Shown one piece after another: positions 24,642-33,675 of a DNA stretch of 64,000 nucleotides; position 1 is the stretch's first letter, and every line of letters starts with the position of its first letter. The position numbers were made by a program, and so were the translations under genes. Source of the stretch: Halobacillus sp. A5 (GTDB taxonomy: Bacteria; Bacillota; Bacilli; Bacillales; Halobacillaceae); the NCBI RefSeq assembly GCF_024189315.1, contig NZ_JAIZEO010000003.1, forward strand, positions 434,001-498,000, written 5' to 3'. The notes beneath the pieces are model-generated. The model was not told where the DNA came from. It saw only the letters and a program-made list of their open reading frames with translations, and did no database searches.

Positions 24642-25745
24642 ATGAATATATATATAGAAATAGCCATAGCCCTATTTTTGTCTATGGCCGTAAGTTATTT
24701 ATTAGTTTTTCCTGTGATTAAGTTAGCAAGAAAGTGGAGGATGATGGACCATCCGGAAGCTAGAAAGATTCATGCTGTTGTCACACCACGTATGGGGGGG
24801 CTTGCCATATTCGGAGGTGTAGCAGCAGGTATGCTTTACATTAGACCCGAAACACAATACTGGACGGCTATTTCAATAGGTGCGGTTATTATAGTTTTGA
24901 CCGGTCTATTGGACGACCGTTATCAGATAAGTCCGTTAATGAAATTAGCTGGACAAATTTTGGCTGCTTCCGTTCTTATCTTTTCCGGCCTGCAGGTGGA
25001 TATTCTAACTATTCCTTTCGTGGGGATGATTCCCCTGAGTGATCCAGTGAGTATTGTTCTGTCATTTTTTTGGATTATAGGAATTACGAATGCGATTAAT
25101 TTAATCGATGGTCTTGATGGATTGGCAACCGGGGTCACTACCATCTCTTTAATCAGCGTTGCTGTCATGGCTCTTGCCCTGGAGCCGCAAATTTCAATAG
25201 TATTTCTATGTATTGTGTTAATAGGGAGTAATATTGGATTTCTGTTCCATAATTTCTACCCGGCTAAAATATATATGGGAGATTCAGGATCTCTATTTCT
25301 TGGCTACTCGATGGCTGTTATTTCAATGGTAGGTTTATTTAAAAATGTCACTCTCTTCAGCTTTATCATTCCTATTATTGTATTAGCTATTCCATTATTC
25401 GATACGCTGTTCTCTATTATGAGAAGGTTCCTAAACAACCAAAAAATTATGATGCCGGATAACAAACACATTCACTATCAAATTCTCGCTGCCGGATTCA
25501 GTCATAGAACGACGGTTCTTATCATTTATGGATTTAGTGCCCTTTTCGGCTTTCTCGCCATACTATTCTCTCTAACGTCGTTTGGAATCTCACTGGGACT
25601 TACGTTTTTTATTCTCTTTTTACTGCATTTATTTGCTGAGATGACGGGTGTAGTGCAAAGAGGAAAGCGTCCGGTGATTAATTTAATGCAGAAGCTGTTT
25701 TCAAATAAAAAAAACAGAACTCACAAAAAGGAAGAGGGAGAATAA
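24642..25745 (+). CDS. tagO: undecaprenyl-phosphate N-acetylglucosaminyl-1-phosphate transferase (TagO/WecA)
   Basis: 367 residues, about ten membrane helices; transfers GlcNAc-1-P from UDP-GlcNAc to undecaprenyl phosphate, starting wall teichoic acid (and other) linkage units. Signatures: HPEARKIHAVVTPRMGG (cytoplasmic loop near 40-56), LTGLLDDRYQI (Asp-Asp pair, near 88), NLIDGLDGLATG (near 152-164), KIYMGDSGSLFLGY (near 208) and the NKHIHYQIL His motif (near 270). The charged tail NKKNRTHKKEEGE lies inside. A second, 348-residue paralogue is at 46547. It is the first of the teichoic acid genes of the window and appears to stand alone. Confidence 0.93.
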   Translation: MNIYIEIAIALFLSMAVSYLLVFPVIKLARKWRMMDHPEARKIHAVVTPRMGGLAIFGGVAAGMLYIRPETQYWTAISIGAVIIVLTGLLDDRYQISPLMKLAGQILAASVLIFSGLQVDILTIPFVGMIPLSDPVSIVLSFFWIIGITNAINLIDGLDGLATGVTTISLISVAVMALALEPQISIVFLCIVLIGSNIGFLFHNFYPAKIYMGDSGSLFLGYSMAVISMVGLFKNVTLFSFIIPIIVLAIPLFDTLFSIMRRFLNNQKIMMPDNKHIHYQILAAGFSHRTTVLIIYGFSALFGFLAILFSLTSFGISLGLTFFILFLLHLFAEMTGVVQRGKRPVINLMQKLFSNKKNRTHKKEEGE

Positions 25746-25895
25746 TTTAATGTGAACCCTCGTCAGTGTTTGCTGATAATAATTATGCCATTAAAAAGAC
25801 ACAGAAACGGGGCTTGCCGCGAATAAATAATATCGCCCTTACTCATGTTAAAGTCTCTGAATCAAATCTTAAGTAATTCTCCCGATAACAAAAAA

Positions 25896-25933
25896 TGCAA
25901 AAGAAAAACCCAGTGATGAAAAATCACTGGGTT
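25896..25933 (-). terminator. terminator of the tagD-tagB operon
   Basis: On the minus strand AACCCAGTGA-N7-TCACTGGGTT forms a perfect 10-bp stem followed by TTTCTTTTGC. It overlaps the tagB stop codon. Confidence 0.9.
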
Positions 25934-27111
25934 ATTTTAGTTAATTTGGTTTCAGGAATTTGTGCATCCCCATAGAGAGAGTGAACAAGTTTCTGACTGG
26001 AATGACCATCTGAGTACTGATTCCACAAATCAGAAAAAAGTTTAATCTGATCGTAATCGTAAAAATCAGTCCAGATAATCTCAATTATTTCCTGGCTGGT
26101 ATAAGCTACCGGCCCAGGAGTCATAGTATGATAGTCTTCCCAGAATCCTCGAACTCGTGCGTACTCTTCTAAATCGAAGGAGTAGAAGATCATAGGCTTA
26201 TTTAAGAGTGAAAATTCATAAGGAATAGATGAATAATCTGTAATCAGAAGGTCCGTAATTAACAGCAGATGGTTTATCTTTTCACCCGCTGAAACATCAA
26301 TAATAAAGTCAGGATAAGGGTTGCTGAAATTTGTATTTACAGCCGGGTGTAGTCTTAATAACAATACATAATCCTCGTGAAGGGCTTCATACATTTGTTT
26401 GAGGTCAAGCTGTATATCAGGATTTGTCAACTGATGATCTCTAAATGTTGGAGCATACAGGATCACTTTCTTGTTTTTAATTTGCGGATATTTGCTTTTT
26501 AGTTTTTGTTCAATTACAGGGTGATCTTCAAAAAAGAAATCGGTACGCGGTATCCCGGTTTTTAGAATGTTTTTCTCGGATAAGTTAAAGCTTTGTTTAA
26601 AGATCTCCGCCATTTTATCAGATCCTACAACTACTTTGTCAAAGCGCTGATAAACTTTACGAAAGCGTTCATTCGCTTTATTAGTGCGCTCTTCTATAGA
26701 AGGATCGGCAAGGCCGAACCTTTTCACTGCGCCTGAAGCATGCCATAATTGGATGCATTCTACATTTTTATTGAAGTTAACTGCAGAAAGAAAGCCAAAG
26801 TAATTATCGACAAAAACTTTCTCACATGTGGCAAGATGGTATATAGATTGAATAAAGTCCCTGGGTCTTTTTAGCTGAAAGGGAACAACTGTAACCTGGG
26901 CGTCTTCCAAAAAGAAATACTTGCATTTCTCATCTTTAAGAATGATAATTTCCCCGTCGTACTGTTTTTTTAAGGCTTCAACTGTAAACAAAATATTATC
27001 CCCAAAAGAAGAGACAAAGACCGTTTTCTTCCGTTGGGGAATAAGCTTAGCAATATTAAATATGGTTCTGAACATAAGCAGGTAGACGCTTATGAAAAAA
27101 TCTTTAGCCAT
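25924..27111 (-). CDS. tagB: CDP-glycerol glycerophosphotransferase family protein (TagB-like)
   Basis: 395 residues, close to the length of TagB (about 381), which adds the first glycerol phosphate to the ManNAc-GlcNAc lipid carrier. Visible motifs are an N-terminal amphipathic membrane-binding segment (FISVYLLMFRTIFNIAKLIP), the catalytic WHASGAVKRFG (His near 124; TagF-family HGT equivalent), VVLYAPTFRDH-like ILYAPTFRD near 218, a catalytic-site ITDYSSIPYEF near 290, and a terminal FWEDYHTMTPGP loop. It overlaps tagD by 8 bases. The TagB assignment rests on length and pairing with tagD; a related priming role is possible. Confidence 0.8.
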   Translation of the reverse strand: MAKDFFISVYLLMFRTIFNIAKLIPQRKKTVFVSSFGDNILFTVEALKKQYDGEIIILKDEKCKYFFLEDAQVTVVPFQLKRPRDFIQSIYHLATCEKVFVDNYFGFLSAVNFNKNVECIQLWHASGAVKRFGLADPSIEERTNKANERFRKVYQRFDKVVVGSDKMAEIFKQSFNLSEKNILKTGIPRTDFFFEDHPVIEQKLKSKYPQIKNKKVILYAPTFRDHQLTNPDIQLDLKQMYEALHEDYVLLLRLHPAVNTNFSNPYPDFIIDVSAGEKINHLLLITDLLITDYSSIPYEFSLLNKPMIFYSFDLEEYARVRGFWEDYHTMTPGPVAYTSQEIIEIIWTDFYDYDQIKLFSDLWNQYSDGHSSQKLVHSLYGDAQIPETKLTKITQ

Positions 27112-27502
27112 TGTTCACATCAAATAAATCGTCTTTTATTTTACTAGTTGAAATTCCTACAGTACGAGGTAAATAAACAACTTCGCAATATTCTGTTAAA
27201 AAGTCGAATTTCCCTTTCCAGTCATCGCCCATGACAAAAACATCAATATCGTGTTTCTGTACGTCTTCTACTTTCTGTTCCCAATTATCTTCAGCAATTA
27301 CTTCATCTACATAACGAATTGCTTCAAGGATCATTTTGCGATTTTCAAAACTGTGATAGGCTTCTTTGTTTTTAATAGCGTTAAATTCATCAGATGAGAT
27401 CGCAACAATCAAATAATCTCCCAGGTCTTTAGCTCGTTTTAATAAATTAATATGACCCCAATGCAATAAGTCAAAGGTGCCGTACGTGATAACTTTTTTC
27501 AT
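27104..27502 (-). CDS. tagD: glycerol-3-phosphate cytidylyltransferase
   Basis: 132 residues; couples CTP and sn-glycerol-3-phosphate to CDP-glycerol, the precursor for TagB and TagF. The nucleotidyltransferase HxGH signature is in TYGTFDLLHWGHINLLKRAK (His-Trp-Gly-His near 14-17), and the RTVGISTSKIKDD motif lies at the C-terminus (ISTTxI signature). Length equals the B. subtilis and S. aureus enzymes. The upstream region has TATAAT at minus-strand position 27539-27534 and an AAGGAGG ribosome site, so it heads a tagD-tagB operon. Confidence 0.95.
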   Translation of the reverse strand: MKKVITYGTFDLLHWGHINLLKRAKDLGDYLIVAISSDEFNAIKNKEAYHSFENRKMILEAIRYVDEVIAEDNWEQKVEDVQKHDIDVFVMGDDWKGKFDFLTEYCEVVYLPRTVGISTSKIKDDLFDVNNG

Positions 27503-27699
27503 TTTTTATTTCCTCCTTGAATGCTTAACATTCCATTATAAAGTATATACCTCATATTTTACAGAATTAAAACATACAATTTACAAATTTATAAAAAAGA
27601 TAGAGTATACTAGATTTATACGTGCATGTATTAATACTACAAGAAATTACAAATTAAAACAACAAACTTTTGATTGATAATATTTCCATTTAAATTAAT

Positions 27700-27733
27700 A
27701 AAGCAGCTCTCAGACACATCTGAGAGCTGCTTT
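27700..27733. terminator. hairpin after the first glucosaminidase gene
   Basis: AAAGCAGCTCTCAGA and TCTGAGAGCTGCTTT form a perfect 15-bp stem with a 4-base loop, 27 bases beyond the stop of the minus-strand gene. T-tracts are modest on both strands, so its efficiency is uncertain. Confidence 0.8.
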
Positions 27734-27759
27734 GCGTTTAGCAGTTAGCAGTTAATTAA

Positions 27760-30327
27760 TTATTTTTCGATTATAAAATCATTATCTTCGCCGCTGCTTA
27801 CCCATGCCTGGTCTCCGTTGTACTCGATTTGGTACCACTCATTATCAGTAACTAATTTACTGTCTTTATCTAGTTCACCTGCAATTAAATCTTCACTGCC
27901 CACGGCACCTGCAGGGGCGTCTTCAACTGAAGGTCCGGTTCTGACATTTAAGCTATCTATAGTAACTTCCAGTAGATTTAAAGTTTTTATATAGTCACTG
28001 TGAGCCCATCCTGTTTCACCTTCATATTCTATCTCCAGCCAGACGCTTTCTGTCCCTTTAACATCTACAGTTGTTTCATTAGGTAAGCCGGTAATTACGT
28101 TGGATTCTTCATCCGGTTCTTCTCTAAGGTTTAGGTTCGAATCGTTAACCACCACTTCACCTTTAATATTTTCAGGGTATTCCAGATAGTTCCCGTCTTC
28201 ATCAGAAGGATCAGGTTTTTCAATAGGAGAAGGCTGGTCTTGATACTTAGGAACATCGTAAGTTAAAACATAATCCTCAGTTGTATCATAAATGTCAGAT
28301 ATTGTTTTCGTTTGAATGTCCGCCCAAGCAACATGAGTTGCATATTGGTTCCATGTAGGACTGTCAGGGTTCCATTTCATTTTATACAAAGTATCCTGCC
28401 CGCGGTTAACGTATTGATCGGCAGCGAATTCAGCTCCTCCCACAATGGCTTCTTCGGGGGAGAACCATTCTTTTTCAAAAGCTGTTAAGGCACCGCCGGA
28501 AACAGGTTCTGCATCAACGGCACCTATACCATACATATTATAAACAGTATGTTCTGCTTCACTTTCTTTAACGACTTCTCCTTCACCATTTACAGGTATA
28601 CCTTCTGCCAGCTCTGAAGCGCCGTAGCTTGTTTCATGTAAGGCATGAGAGATAAGGTACGCCTCATTTACATCAAATCTTTCACCAGCTTCTACAAAGG
28701 AATCAGCTGTATTTGACAGAGTTCCTGCATTATATAATATATCATCGTTAATACTCTCCGCATTTAATCCTGCAGGCTGAGATAATACTAAGAACTGATA
28801 GAAGCTGTCTGAATCCTCGTTAAAGTTATCTGCGTTTAAATAGTATTCAATTTCCTCTTCGCTGGCATCATCAATACCTGTACCATCAGATTTCTGTGGA
28901 GGGGAAGTAGAGTTCTGCTGTGTCATTACATCTTCGAATGAACGGTTATAATTTGTAGTTTCATAAGCAATATCCTCTAAACTAATATCATCAGCCTTCA
29001 TAAATCCTTTAACTTCTTCGTCGTCTTCATAAGAATTGACTTCATACCAATTATTTGAAAAGGTTTTTAATTTTATTACATCATTTTTTTCGAATTGTTT
29101 CAGGGAACTGGATTCATCAGCTGCTCGTTCATAAATTTGAGACTGATCAGAAGATGCCAGGCCGTTTAAGGTTTCATTGTTGTCTTTTTTGTTTTCCACG
29201 TGCTGTTTATGAATATAACCCGTCTCTGCTTGTCCACCCATATATACTGTTGCTTCATACCAGTTTTCTGAGAAACTTTTGTACTTTAAAATGTTTCCTT
29301 TTTTATAAGTTTTTAACTCGTTAGAATGAGTAGTTGCAGCTTCAAATACTACAGTTGGTGAATTAAGGCCAATGCCTTCAAAATCATCATCATTTCCGGC
29401 TGCTTTTTCCACATGATCTTTATGAATATACCCGGTTTCTTTTTCACCGTTTAAATACACTTGGGCCTTATACCACTCAGAAGAATATTCTTCGTACTTT
29501 AGGTTTGCTCCGACAGGGTAGGTTTTTAATTTTTTGGAATTAGTGGAAGCATCTGAGTATACACTTGTAGATGCGAGCAGACCGACGCCGTTAAGTTCTT
29601 TGCCATCCTTCCTGCCAGTTTCTACATCATCTTTGTGGATATATCCGGTTTCTTTTTCCCCATTCAAATAGACTTGAGCTTCGAACCAGTCATCTAGATA
29701 GGACTTATACTGCAATATTGTCCCTTCTGAATAAGACTTTAATACACTGGCATCACTCGAAGCTGAAGCATAGACATTAGTATTTTTTTCTCCGGCGATT
29801 CCAGTAAAATTCTCCTGTTCTTTAGGAGCTGTTTCCACCTGGTCTTTGTGTATGTACCCTGTTTTGGATTCGTAGTTAATGTACACAGTGGCTTCATACC
29901 AATTTTCTGAAAAACTCTTATACTTAAGTATTGAACCTTCATTATAAGATTTTAAATCGCTTGATAACGAAGAAGGTGTTTCTGTAACATTGACTTCTCC
30001 ATTCGCTCTTCCTTCCAGGGAGTCCTGGTTTTGTTCTGCTCTTTCGATATCACCTTTATGTATGTAACCAGTATGAGCTTCATGATTAATGTAGACGGTT
30101 GCTATGTACCATTCATCACTGTGCTCTTTAAACCTCAAGATACTGCCTTTTGGATAATCTTTAAGGGACTGGGAACTTTGGTCAGTTTCACTATAGACAG
30201 TAGTTGAGTCTTTTAAAGCAATCCCCTTTTGATCATTGTCTGCTAAAACTGTACTATTTTGTACGCAAAAAGTTAATACAAAGCTACATGCTATTAAGAC
30301 AGCAGCTTTTGCAAAGCTAAAACGCAT
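27760..30327 (-). CDS. secreted cell-wall glucosaminidase with SH3/GW-type repeats (LytD-like), copy 1
   Basis: 855 residues. A signal peptide (1-29, ending VLA-DN) is followed by six related modules of about 70 residues (to about 455), each with a KSFSENWYEATVY-like core and a (K/E)TGYIHK ending, resembling wall-binding GW/SH3 modules. A GH73 N-acetylglucosaminidase domain follows (about 480-700), with catalytic Glu in SHALHETSYGASELA and later MYGIGA and YATHVAWADIQ. Two bacterial SH3 domains follow (SNLNLREEP near 725; DSLNVRTGP near 795). It cuts peptidoglycan GlcNAc-MurNAc bonds, and B. subtilis LytD has the same plan. It is strongly acidic. A near-equal paralogue lies directly upstream. 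Confidence 0.9.
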   Translation of the reverse strand: MRFSFAKAAVLIACSFVLTFCVQNSTVLADNDQKGIALKDSTTVYSETDQSSQSLKDYPKGSILRFKEHSDEWYIATVYINHEAHTGYIHKGDIERAEQNQDSLEGRANGEVNVTETPSSLSSDLKSYNEGSILKYKSFSENWYEATVYINYESKTGYIHKDQVETAPKEQENFTGIAGEKNTNVYASASSDASVLKSYSEGTILQYKSYLDDWFEAQVYLNGEKETGYIHKDDVETGRKDGKELNGVGLLASTSVYSDASTNSKKLKTYPVGANLKYEEYSSEWYKAQVYLNGEKETGYIHKDHVEKAAGNDDDFEGIGLNSPTVVFEAATTHSNELKTYKKGNILKYKSFSENWYEATVYMGGQAETGYIHKQHVENKKDNNETLNGLASSDQSQIYERAADESSSLKQFEKNDVIKLKTFSNNWYEVNSYEDDEEVKGFMKADDISLEDIAYETTNYNRSFEDVMTQQNSTSPPQKSDGTGIDDASEEEIEYYLNADNFNEDSDSFYQFLVLSQPAGLNAESINDDILYNAGTLSNTADSFVEAGERFDVNEAYLISHALHETSYGASELAEGIPVNGEGEVVKESEAEHTVYNMYGIGAVDAEPVSGGALTAFEKEWFSPEEAIVGGAEFAADQYVNRGQDTLYKMKWNPDSPTWNQYATHVAWADIQTKTISDIYDTTEDYVLTYDVPKYQDQPSPIEKPDPSDEDGNYLEYPENIKGEVVVNDSNLNLREEPDEESNVITGLPNETTVDVKGTESVWLEIEYEGETGWAHSDYIKTLNLLEVTIDSLNVRTGPSVEDAPAGAVGSEDLIAGELDKDSKLVTDNEWYQIEYNGDQAWVSSGEDNDFIIEK

Positions 30328-30393
30328 ATAATTTCATTCCTCCTTTAGTAAATAGATATATAAATTAATTCATCAATTACATTTAAAAATAAA

Positions 30394-30444
30394 CAGAAGC
30401 CTCACCCTTTCAAAATAATCTAGAAATTGATGATGACGGAGGAA
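30394..30444 (-). promoter_or_regulatory. conserved 5'-leader motif of glucosaminidase copy 1
   Basis: On the minus strand TTCCTCC (30444-30438) lies upstream of TTTTGAAAGGGTGAGGCTTC (to 30395), within an approx. 150-base leader. TTCCTCC is an exact complement of GGAGGAA at the ribosome site (30343-30337) and can also pair in part (CCTC-GAGG) with the GGGTGAGG motif. The same elements recur before the paralogue at 33181. A translational switch is inferred; the ligand is unknown. Confidence 0.5.
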
Positions 30445-30487
30445 GTTATTGGGGTGGAAGATTCATAACTTTACAATACAGTGACAC

Positions 30488-30516
30488 AGTATAACATTGT
30501 GTTGCGAAAAAATGAA
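30488..30516 (-). promoter_or_regulatory. promoter of glucosaminidase copy 1
   Basis: On the minus strand TTCATT (30516-30511), 17 bases, TATACT (30493-30488) preceded by TGT. The same hexamers and spacing recur before copy 2. Transcription from here would give a leader of about 150 bases. Confidence 0.6.
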
Positions 30517-30564
30517 TGAAAGATTACAAAAAATGAACCTAAACTCCTGTGATGATTGAAGGAT

Positions 30565-30605
30565 AAAAAAAGATTCTCTCAACGTAGGTTGAAAGAATCT
30601 TTTTT
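30565..30605 (-). terminator. terminator of glucosaminidase copy 2
   Basis: On the minus strand AAAAAGATTCTTTCAAC pairs with GTTGAGAGAATCTTTTTT (one mismatch) around CTAC. The terminal T-run is clear. Confidence 0.88.
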
Positions 30606-30610
30606 GTTGT

Positions 30611-33181
30611 CTATTTTTCGATAATGTAATTATTATTCGTACCGCTGCTCGACCATGCTTCACGACCGTCATAATAAATCATATACCATTCATTATCTGT
30701 AACTAATTCGTTATCTTTATTTAGTACCCCGGCTACATATTCATTATTCTGTAGTTTACCAATTGATTGGTTATTAATAGATGATCCAGTTCTGACATTT
30801 AAGTCGGATACTGTAACTTCAAGTAAGTTAAGCAGTTTAACAAATTCACCGCTTACCCAGCCGGTTGTACCGTCATATTTAATTTCATACCAGGAACCGT
30901 TAGTCCCGATAACCTCAATCTGAGAGCCATTAGGAATAGATTTTAAGATTGAATCATCAGTTGAAGGACCTTTTCTCAGGTTCAAATTAGATCCGGATTC
31001 TACCACAACTTCACCTTTTACCTTATCAGGATAATCAATATAGGTTCCTTCAGGATCTTCTGGATCCGGCTCAGGGATAGAAGAAGGCTGACCATCATAT
31101 GAAGGAACATCGAATACAAGAACATAGTTATCAAGGGCATCGTAGATATTGGCAATGGTTCTTGTTTGAATATCTGCCCATGCAACATGAGTCGCATATT
31201 GGTGATCGCCGGGATTATCAGGGTTCCAACGCATCTTATACAGCGTATCCTGACCACGGTGGACATAATTGACTGACACAAACTGTGCTCCTCCTATGAT
31301 AGCTTCTTCAGGAGAGAACCATCCTTCATTAAAAGCACGTTTAGCGCCACCAGAAATAGGTGAGTCATCATACGCTCCAATACCGTAAATGTTGTAAACA
31401 GTATGAGTTTTTTCGCTTTCATCTACAACGTTACCATCATTATCCACTGGAATACCTTGAGCTAGTTTAGAAGACCCGTGGCCTGTTTCATGAATTGCGT
31501 GGGAGATAAGGTAAGCTTCGTTTATATCATGTGTTTGACCAGCTTGGACAAAAGAAGAAGCTTCACCTTTTAATATTTCAGAGTTGTACAAGATTTTTTC
31601 ATTAATTTCTGAAGCACTTAAACCTGCAGGCTGAGATAGTTTTAAAAACTGATAAAAACTGGTGGAATTTTCATCAACGTTTTTAGGGTTTAAGTAATAC
31701 TCCACCTGCTCCTCACTTGCAGCTACTAATCCAGCACCGTCAGCTTTTGGTGTTCGAGTCATCTGCGTATCGAGAACGTCCTCAAAGTGATGATCATAGC
31801 TGGTAGTTTCATAGACTAAGTCTTCCACACTCACTTGATCTTTGTGGATATAGCCTGTACGGCTGCTGCCGTTAATGTAAGCTTCTGCTTCATACCAATT
31901 ATTGCTGAAGGTTTTTAAGTTCAGGATGTCATTTCTGTCAAAGGTTTCTAGCTTGCTGGAACTCTTGGAAGCATACTGATGCATCGTAGTGTTATTAACT
32001 GCTGCTAAACCTCTGACTGGTTCCTGACTGCCGGAAAGGTTTTCTACATGAGATTTATGAATGTAACCGGTGTGAGCCTTATTGTTTAAATAAACTGTGG
32101 CTTCATACCAATTAGAGGAAAAATCTCTATATTGTAGTACTTTACCTTGATCATAAGATTTTAATGGATTAGAACTAGTAGATGCCGCTTCATAAACGTG
32201 AGTCGGAGACTGAAGACCAATCCCGCGGTAGTCATTGTTTGATTTAGCAGGTTGTTCAACATGGTTCTTATGAACATAACCATTCTCTTTCTCCCCATTA
32301 ACTGTAACTTCTACCGTGTGCCAGTTATTTGAATATCTCTTGTAATTGATGTCTGAACCAGGAGAGTAACTTTTTAACACATTTGAGCTTGTGGATGCAT
32401 CAGAATAAACCTGAGTAGGTTCTAATAGCGTGACGCCTGACCCTTTCTGCCCGTTTGTTTGACCGGTTTCTACATCATTCTTATGGATATAGCCTGTATG
32501 AGCCTCGTTGTTCAAATAAACGGTAGCTTCGTACCAATCACCCAGGTAAGACTTATACTGTAAAATCGTTCCATTAGAGTAGGACTTTAAAGCTTTTGAA
32601 TTCTTTGATGCTTTTGAATACACGTGGGTAGATTCATTTAAAGCAATCCCAGTTAAATCCTCTTGATCTTGAACAGAGGTTTCAACGTGACTTTTATGTA
32701 TATAGCCGGTGTGGGGTTCATAATTTAAGTAAACCGTAGCTTCATACCAGTTTTCTGAAAAGGTCTTATATTTTAAAATATGACCTTCCCCATAAGACTT
32801 TAAAGCCTTTGAATTAGTGCTCCCGTTTTTGTAAACATTTACTACGTTAGTATTGGCTCTTCCTTCTAAAGATTGCTGGGAAGATACTGCACTTTCTACA
32901 TCATCTTTATGTATATAACCAGTGTGAGCTTTATAGTTTAAGTAAACAGTGGCAATATACCAGTTGCTGTTATACTCACGGTACCTTAGAATGTGCCCCT
33001 GATCATACTGTTTTAATGAGTTTGAATTTCTGTTTGTATCACTGAATACAGTAGTATCGTCCTTTAAGGCAATTCCTTTAATCTGTTCCTCAGCTTGGAC
33101 CGAGTCCCCTAATTCTGGTACATAAACGAATAATGGTATTAAGAACAAAGCCAATAACAATTTTGAGAAGCTTGACTGCAT
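30611..33181 (-). CDS. secreted cell-wall glucosaminidase with SH3/GW-type repeats (LytD-like), copy 2
   Basis: 856 residues with the same order as copy 1: signal peptide (1-30, ending VQA-EE), six repeat modules of about 70 residues each ending HTGYIHK or similar, a GH73 domain (about 485-700) with the catalytic Glu in SHAIHETGHGSSKLA, and two SH3 domains (NLNLRKGPS near 720; SDLNVRTGSS near 790). Compared with copy 1 it is less acidic and carries more Asn, Ser and His in the repeats, so the pair has diverged in charge. It is expressed from its own promoter with a conserved leader motif and has its own terminator. The tandem pair lies inside the teichoic acid gene region, as lytD does in B. 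subtilis. Confidence 0.9.
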   Translation of the reverse strand: MQSSFSKLLLALFLIPLFVYVPELGDSVQAEEQIKGIALKDDTTVFSDTNRNSNSLKQYDQGHILRYREYNSNWYIATVYLNYKAHTGYIHKDDVESAVSSQQSLEGRANTNVVNVYKNGSTNSKALKSYGEGHILKYKTFSENWYEATVYLNYEPHTGYIHKSHVETSVQDQEDLTGIALNESTHVYSKASKNSKALKSYSNGTILQYKSYLGDWYEATVYLNNEAHTGYIHKNDVETGQTNGQKGSGVTLLEPTQVYSDASTSSNVLKSYSPGSDINYKRYSNNWHTVEVTVNGEKENGYVHKNHVEQPAKSNNDYRGIGLQSPTHVYEAASTSSNPLKSYDQGKVLQYRDFSSNWYEATVYLNNKAHTGYIHKSHVENLSGSQEPVRGLAAVNNTTMHQYASKSSSKLETFDRNDILNLKTFSNNWYEAEAYINGSSRTGYIHKDQVSVEDLVYETTSYDHHFEDVLDTQMTRTPKADGAGLVAASEEQVEYYLNPKNVDENSTSFYQFLKLSQPAGLSASEINEKILYNSEILKGEASSFVQAGQTHDINEAYLISHAIHETGHGSSKLAQGIPVDNDGNVVDESEKTHTVYNIYGIGAYDDSPISGGAKRAFNEGWFSPEEAIIGGAQFVSVNYVHRGQDTLYKMRWNPDNPGDHQYATHVAWADIQTRTIANIYDALDNYVLVFDVPSYDGQPSSIPEPDPEDPEGTYIDYPDKVKGEVVVESGSNLNLRKGPSTDDSILKSIPNGSQIEVIGTNGSWYEIKYDGTTGWVSGEFVKLLNLLEVTVSDLNVRTGSSINNQSIGKLQNNEYVAGVLNKDNELVTDNEWYMIYYDGREAWSSSGTNNNYIIEK

Positions 33182-33239
33182 TTACATATATACCTCCTAG
33201 TTACTATTTTTTAAATGATTACTTTTAAGTAGAATGATT

Positions 33240-33297
33240 CATAAGCCTCACCCTCTCAAAAGAATTTTAAAAGCAATCACTGGTAACATTGGAGGAA
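33240..33297 (-). promoter_or_regulatory. conserved 5'-leader motif of glucosaminidase copy 2
   Basis: On the minus strand TTCCTCC (33297-33291) precedes TTTTGAGAGGGTGAGGCTTA (33260-33241), about 30 bases apart. CCTCC can pair with the GGAGG ribosome site near 33197-33193. Sequence between the elements is not conserved with copy 1, whereas the elements are, which argues for selection rather than recent duplication. Confidence 0.5.
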
Positions 33298-33371
33298 ATT
33301 GTTAGAATCGATCTCATACAAAGTTATTAAATTACTTCTATTATTTTCTTTTTGTTCATTATTATGGACAT

Positions 33372-33400
33372 AGTATAACATCACATTACAAAAAAATGAA
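33372..33400 (-). promoter_or_regulatory. promoter of glucosaminidase copy 2
   Basis: On the minus strand TTCATT (33400-33395), 17 bases, TATACT (33377-33372), matching the copy 1 promoter. The predicted leader is about 185 bases. Confidence 0.6.
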
Positions 33401-33589
33401 CGAAATATGACGAAAAATAATACATTTTGCTTAATATACGTAAAAACATTCACGGTTTCTTTTGAGGATGAGGGAGTTTTAGACTAGAAGTTTGATAGGT
33501 TATTAACTTATTATCTTTATTTAAAGTACTTAGAAGGGTTTGTATTGAAACAATTGTAAAATAGGAAGGAATTCTAAAAGTCCCGAAAG

Positions 33590-33618
33590 TTGATGTGTTA
33601 TTTGATAATGTTTAAAAT
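33590..33618 (+). promoter_or_regulatory. candidate promoter of the large TagF-like gene
   Basis: TTGATG (33590-33595), 17 bases, TAAAAT (33613-33618), 58 bases before the ATG at 33676. The rest of 33401-33589 holds no gene that I can see. Confidence 0.5.
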
Positions 33619-33675
33619 AGTTTTTATGGAGTTCGCGTGAAATAGGGATTCACAGGATATTTGGGAGGAACACAA

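Noticed and set aside
29055-29324. 89-codon plus-strand frame inside glucosaminidase copy 1
   Set aside because: It lies antisense to repeat modules and has no independent signals.
30328-30487. ydaO/yuaA (c-di-AMP) riboswitch before the glucosaminidase genes
   Set aside because: Wall-hydrolase genes are frequent ydaO targets, so I looked for its conserved blocks (GGGGTGAATCC, CCGAATCCG, CAGCTAACCTCG), but none is present; only an unrelated GGGTGAGGCTT motif is.
27800-33100. CRISPR-like or other array because of the repeated text in both wall-hydrolase genes
   Set aside because: The repeats are translated modules of about 70 residues with diverged DNA sequence, not short direct repeats with unique spacers.
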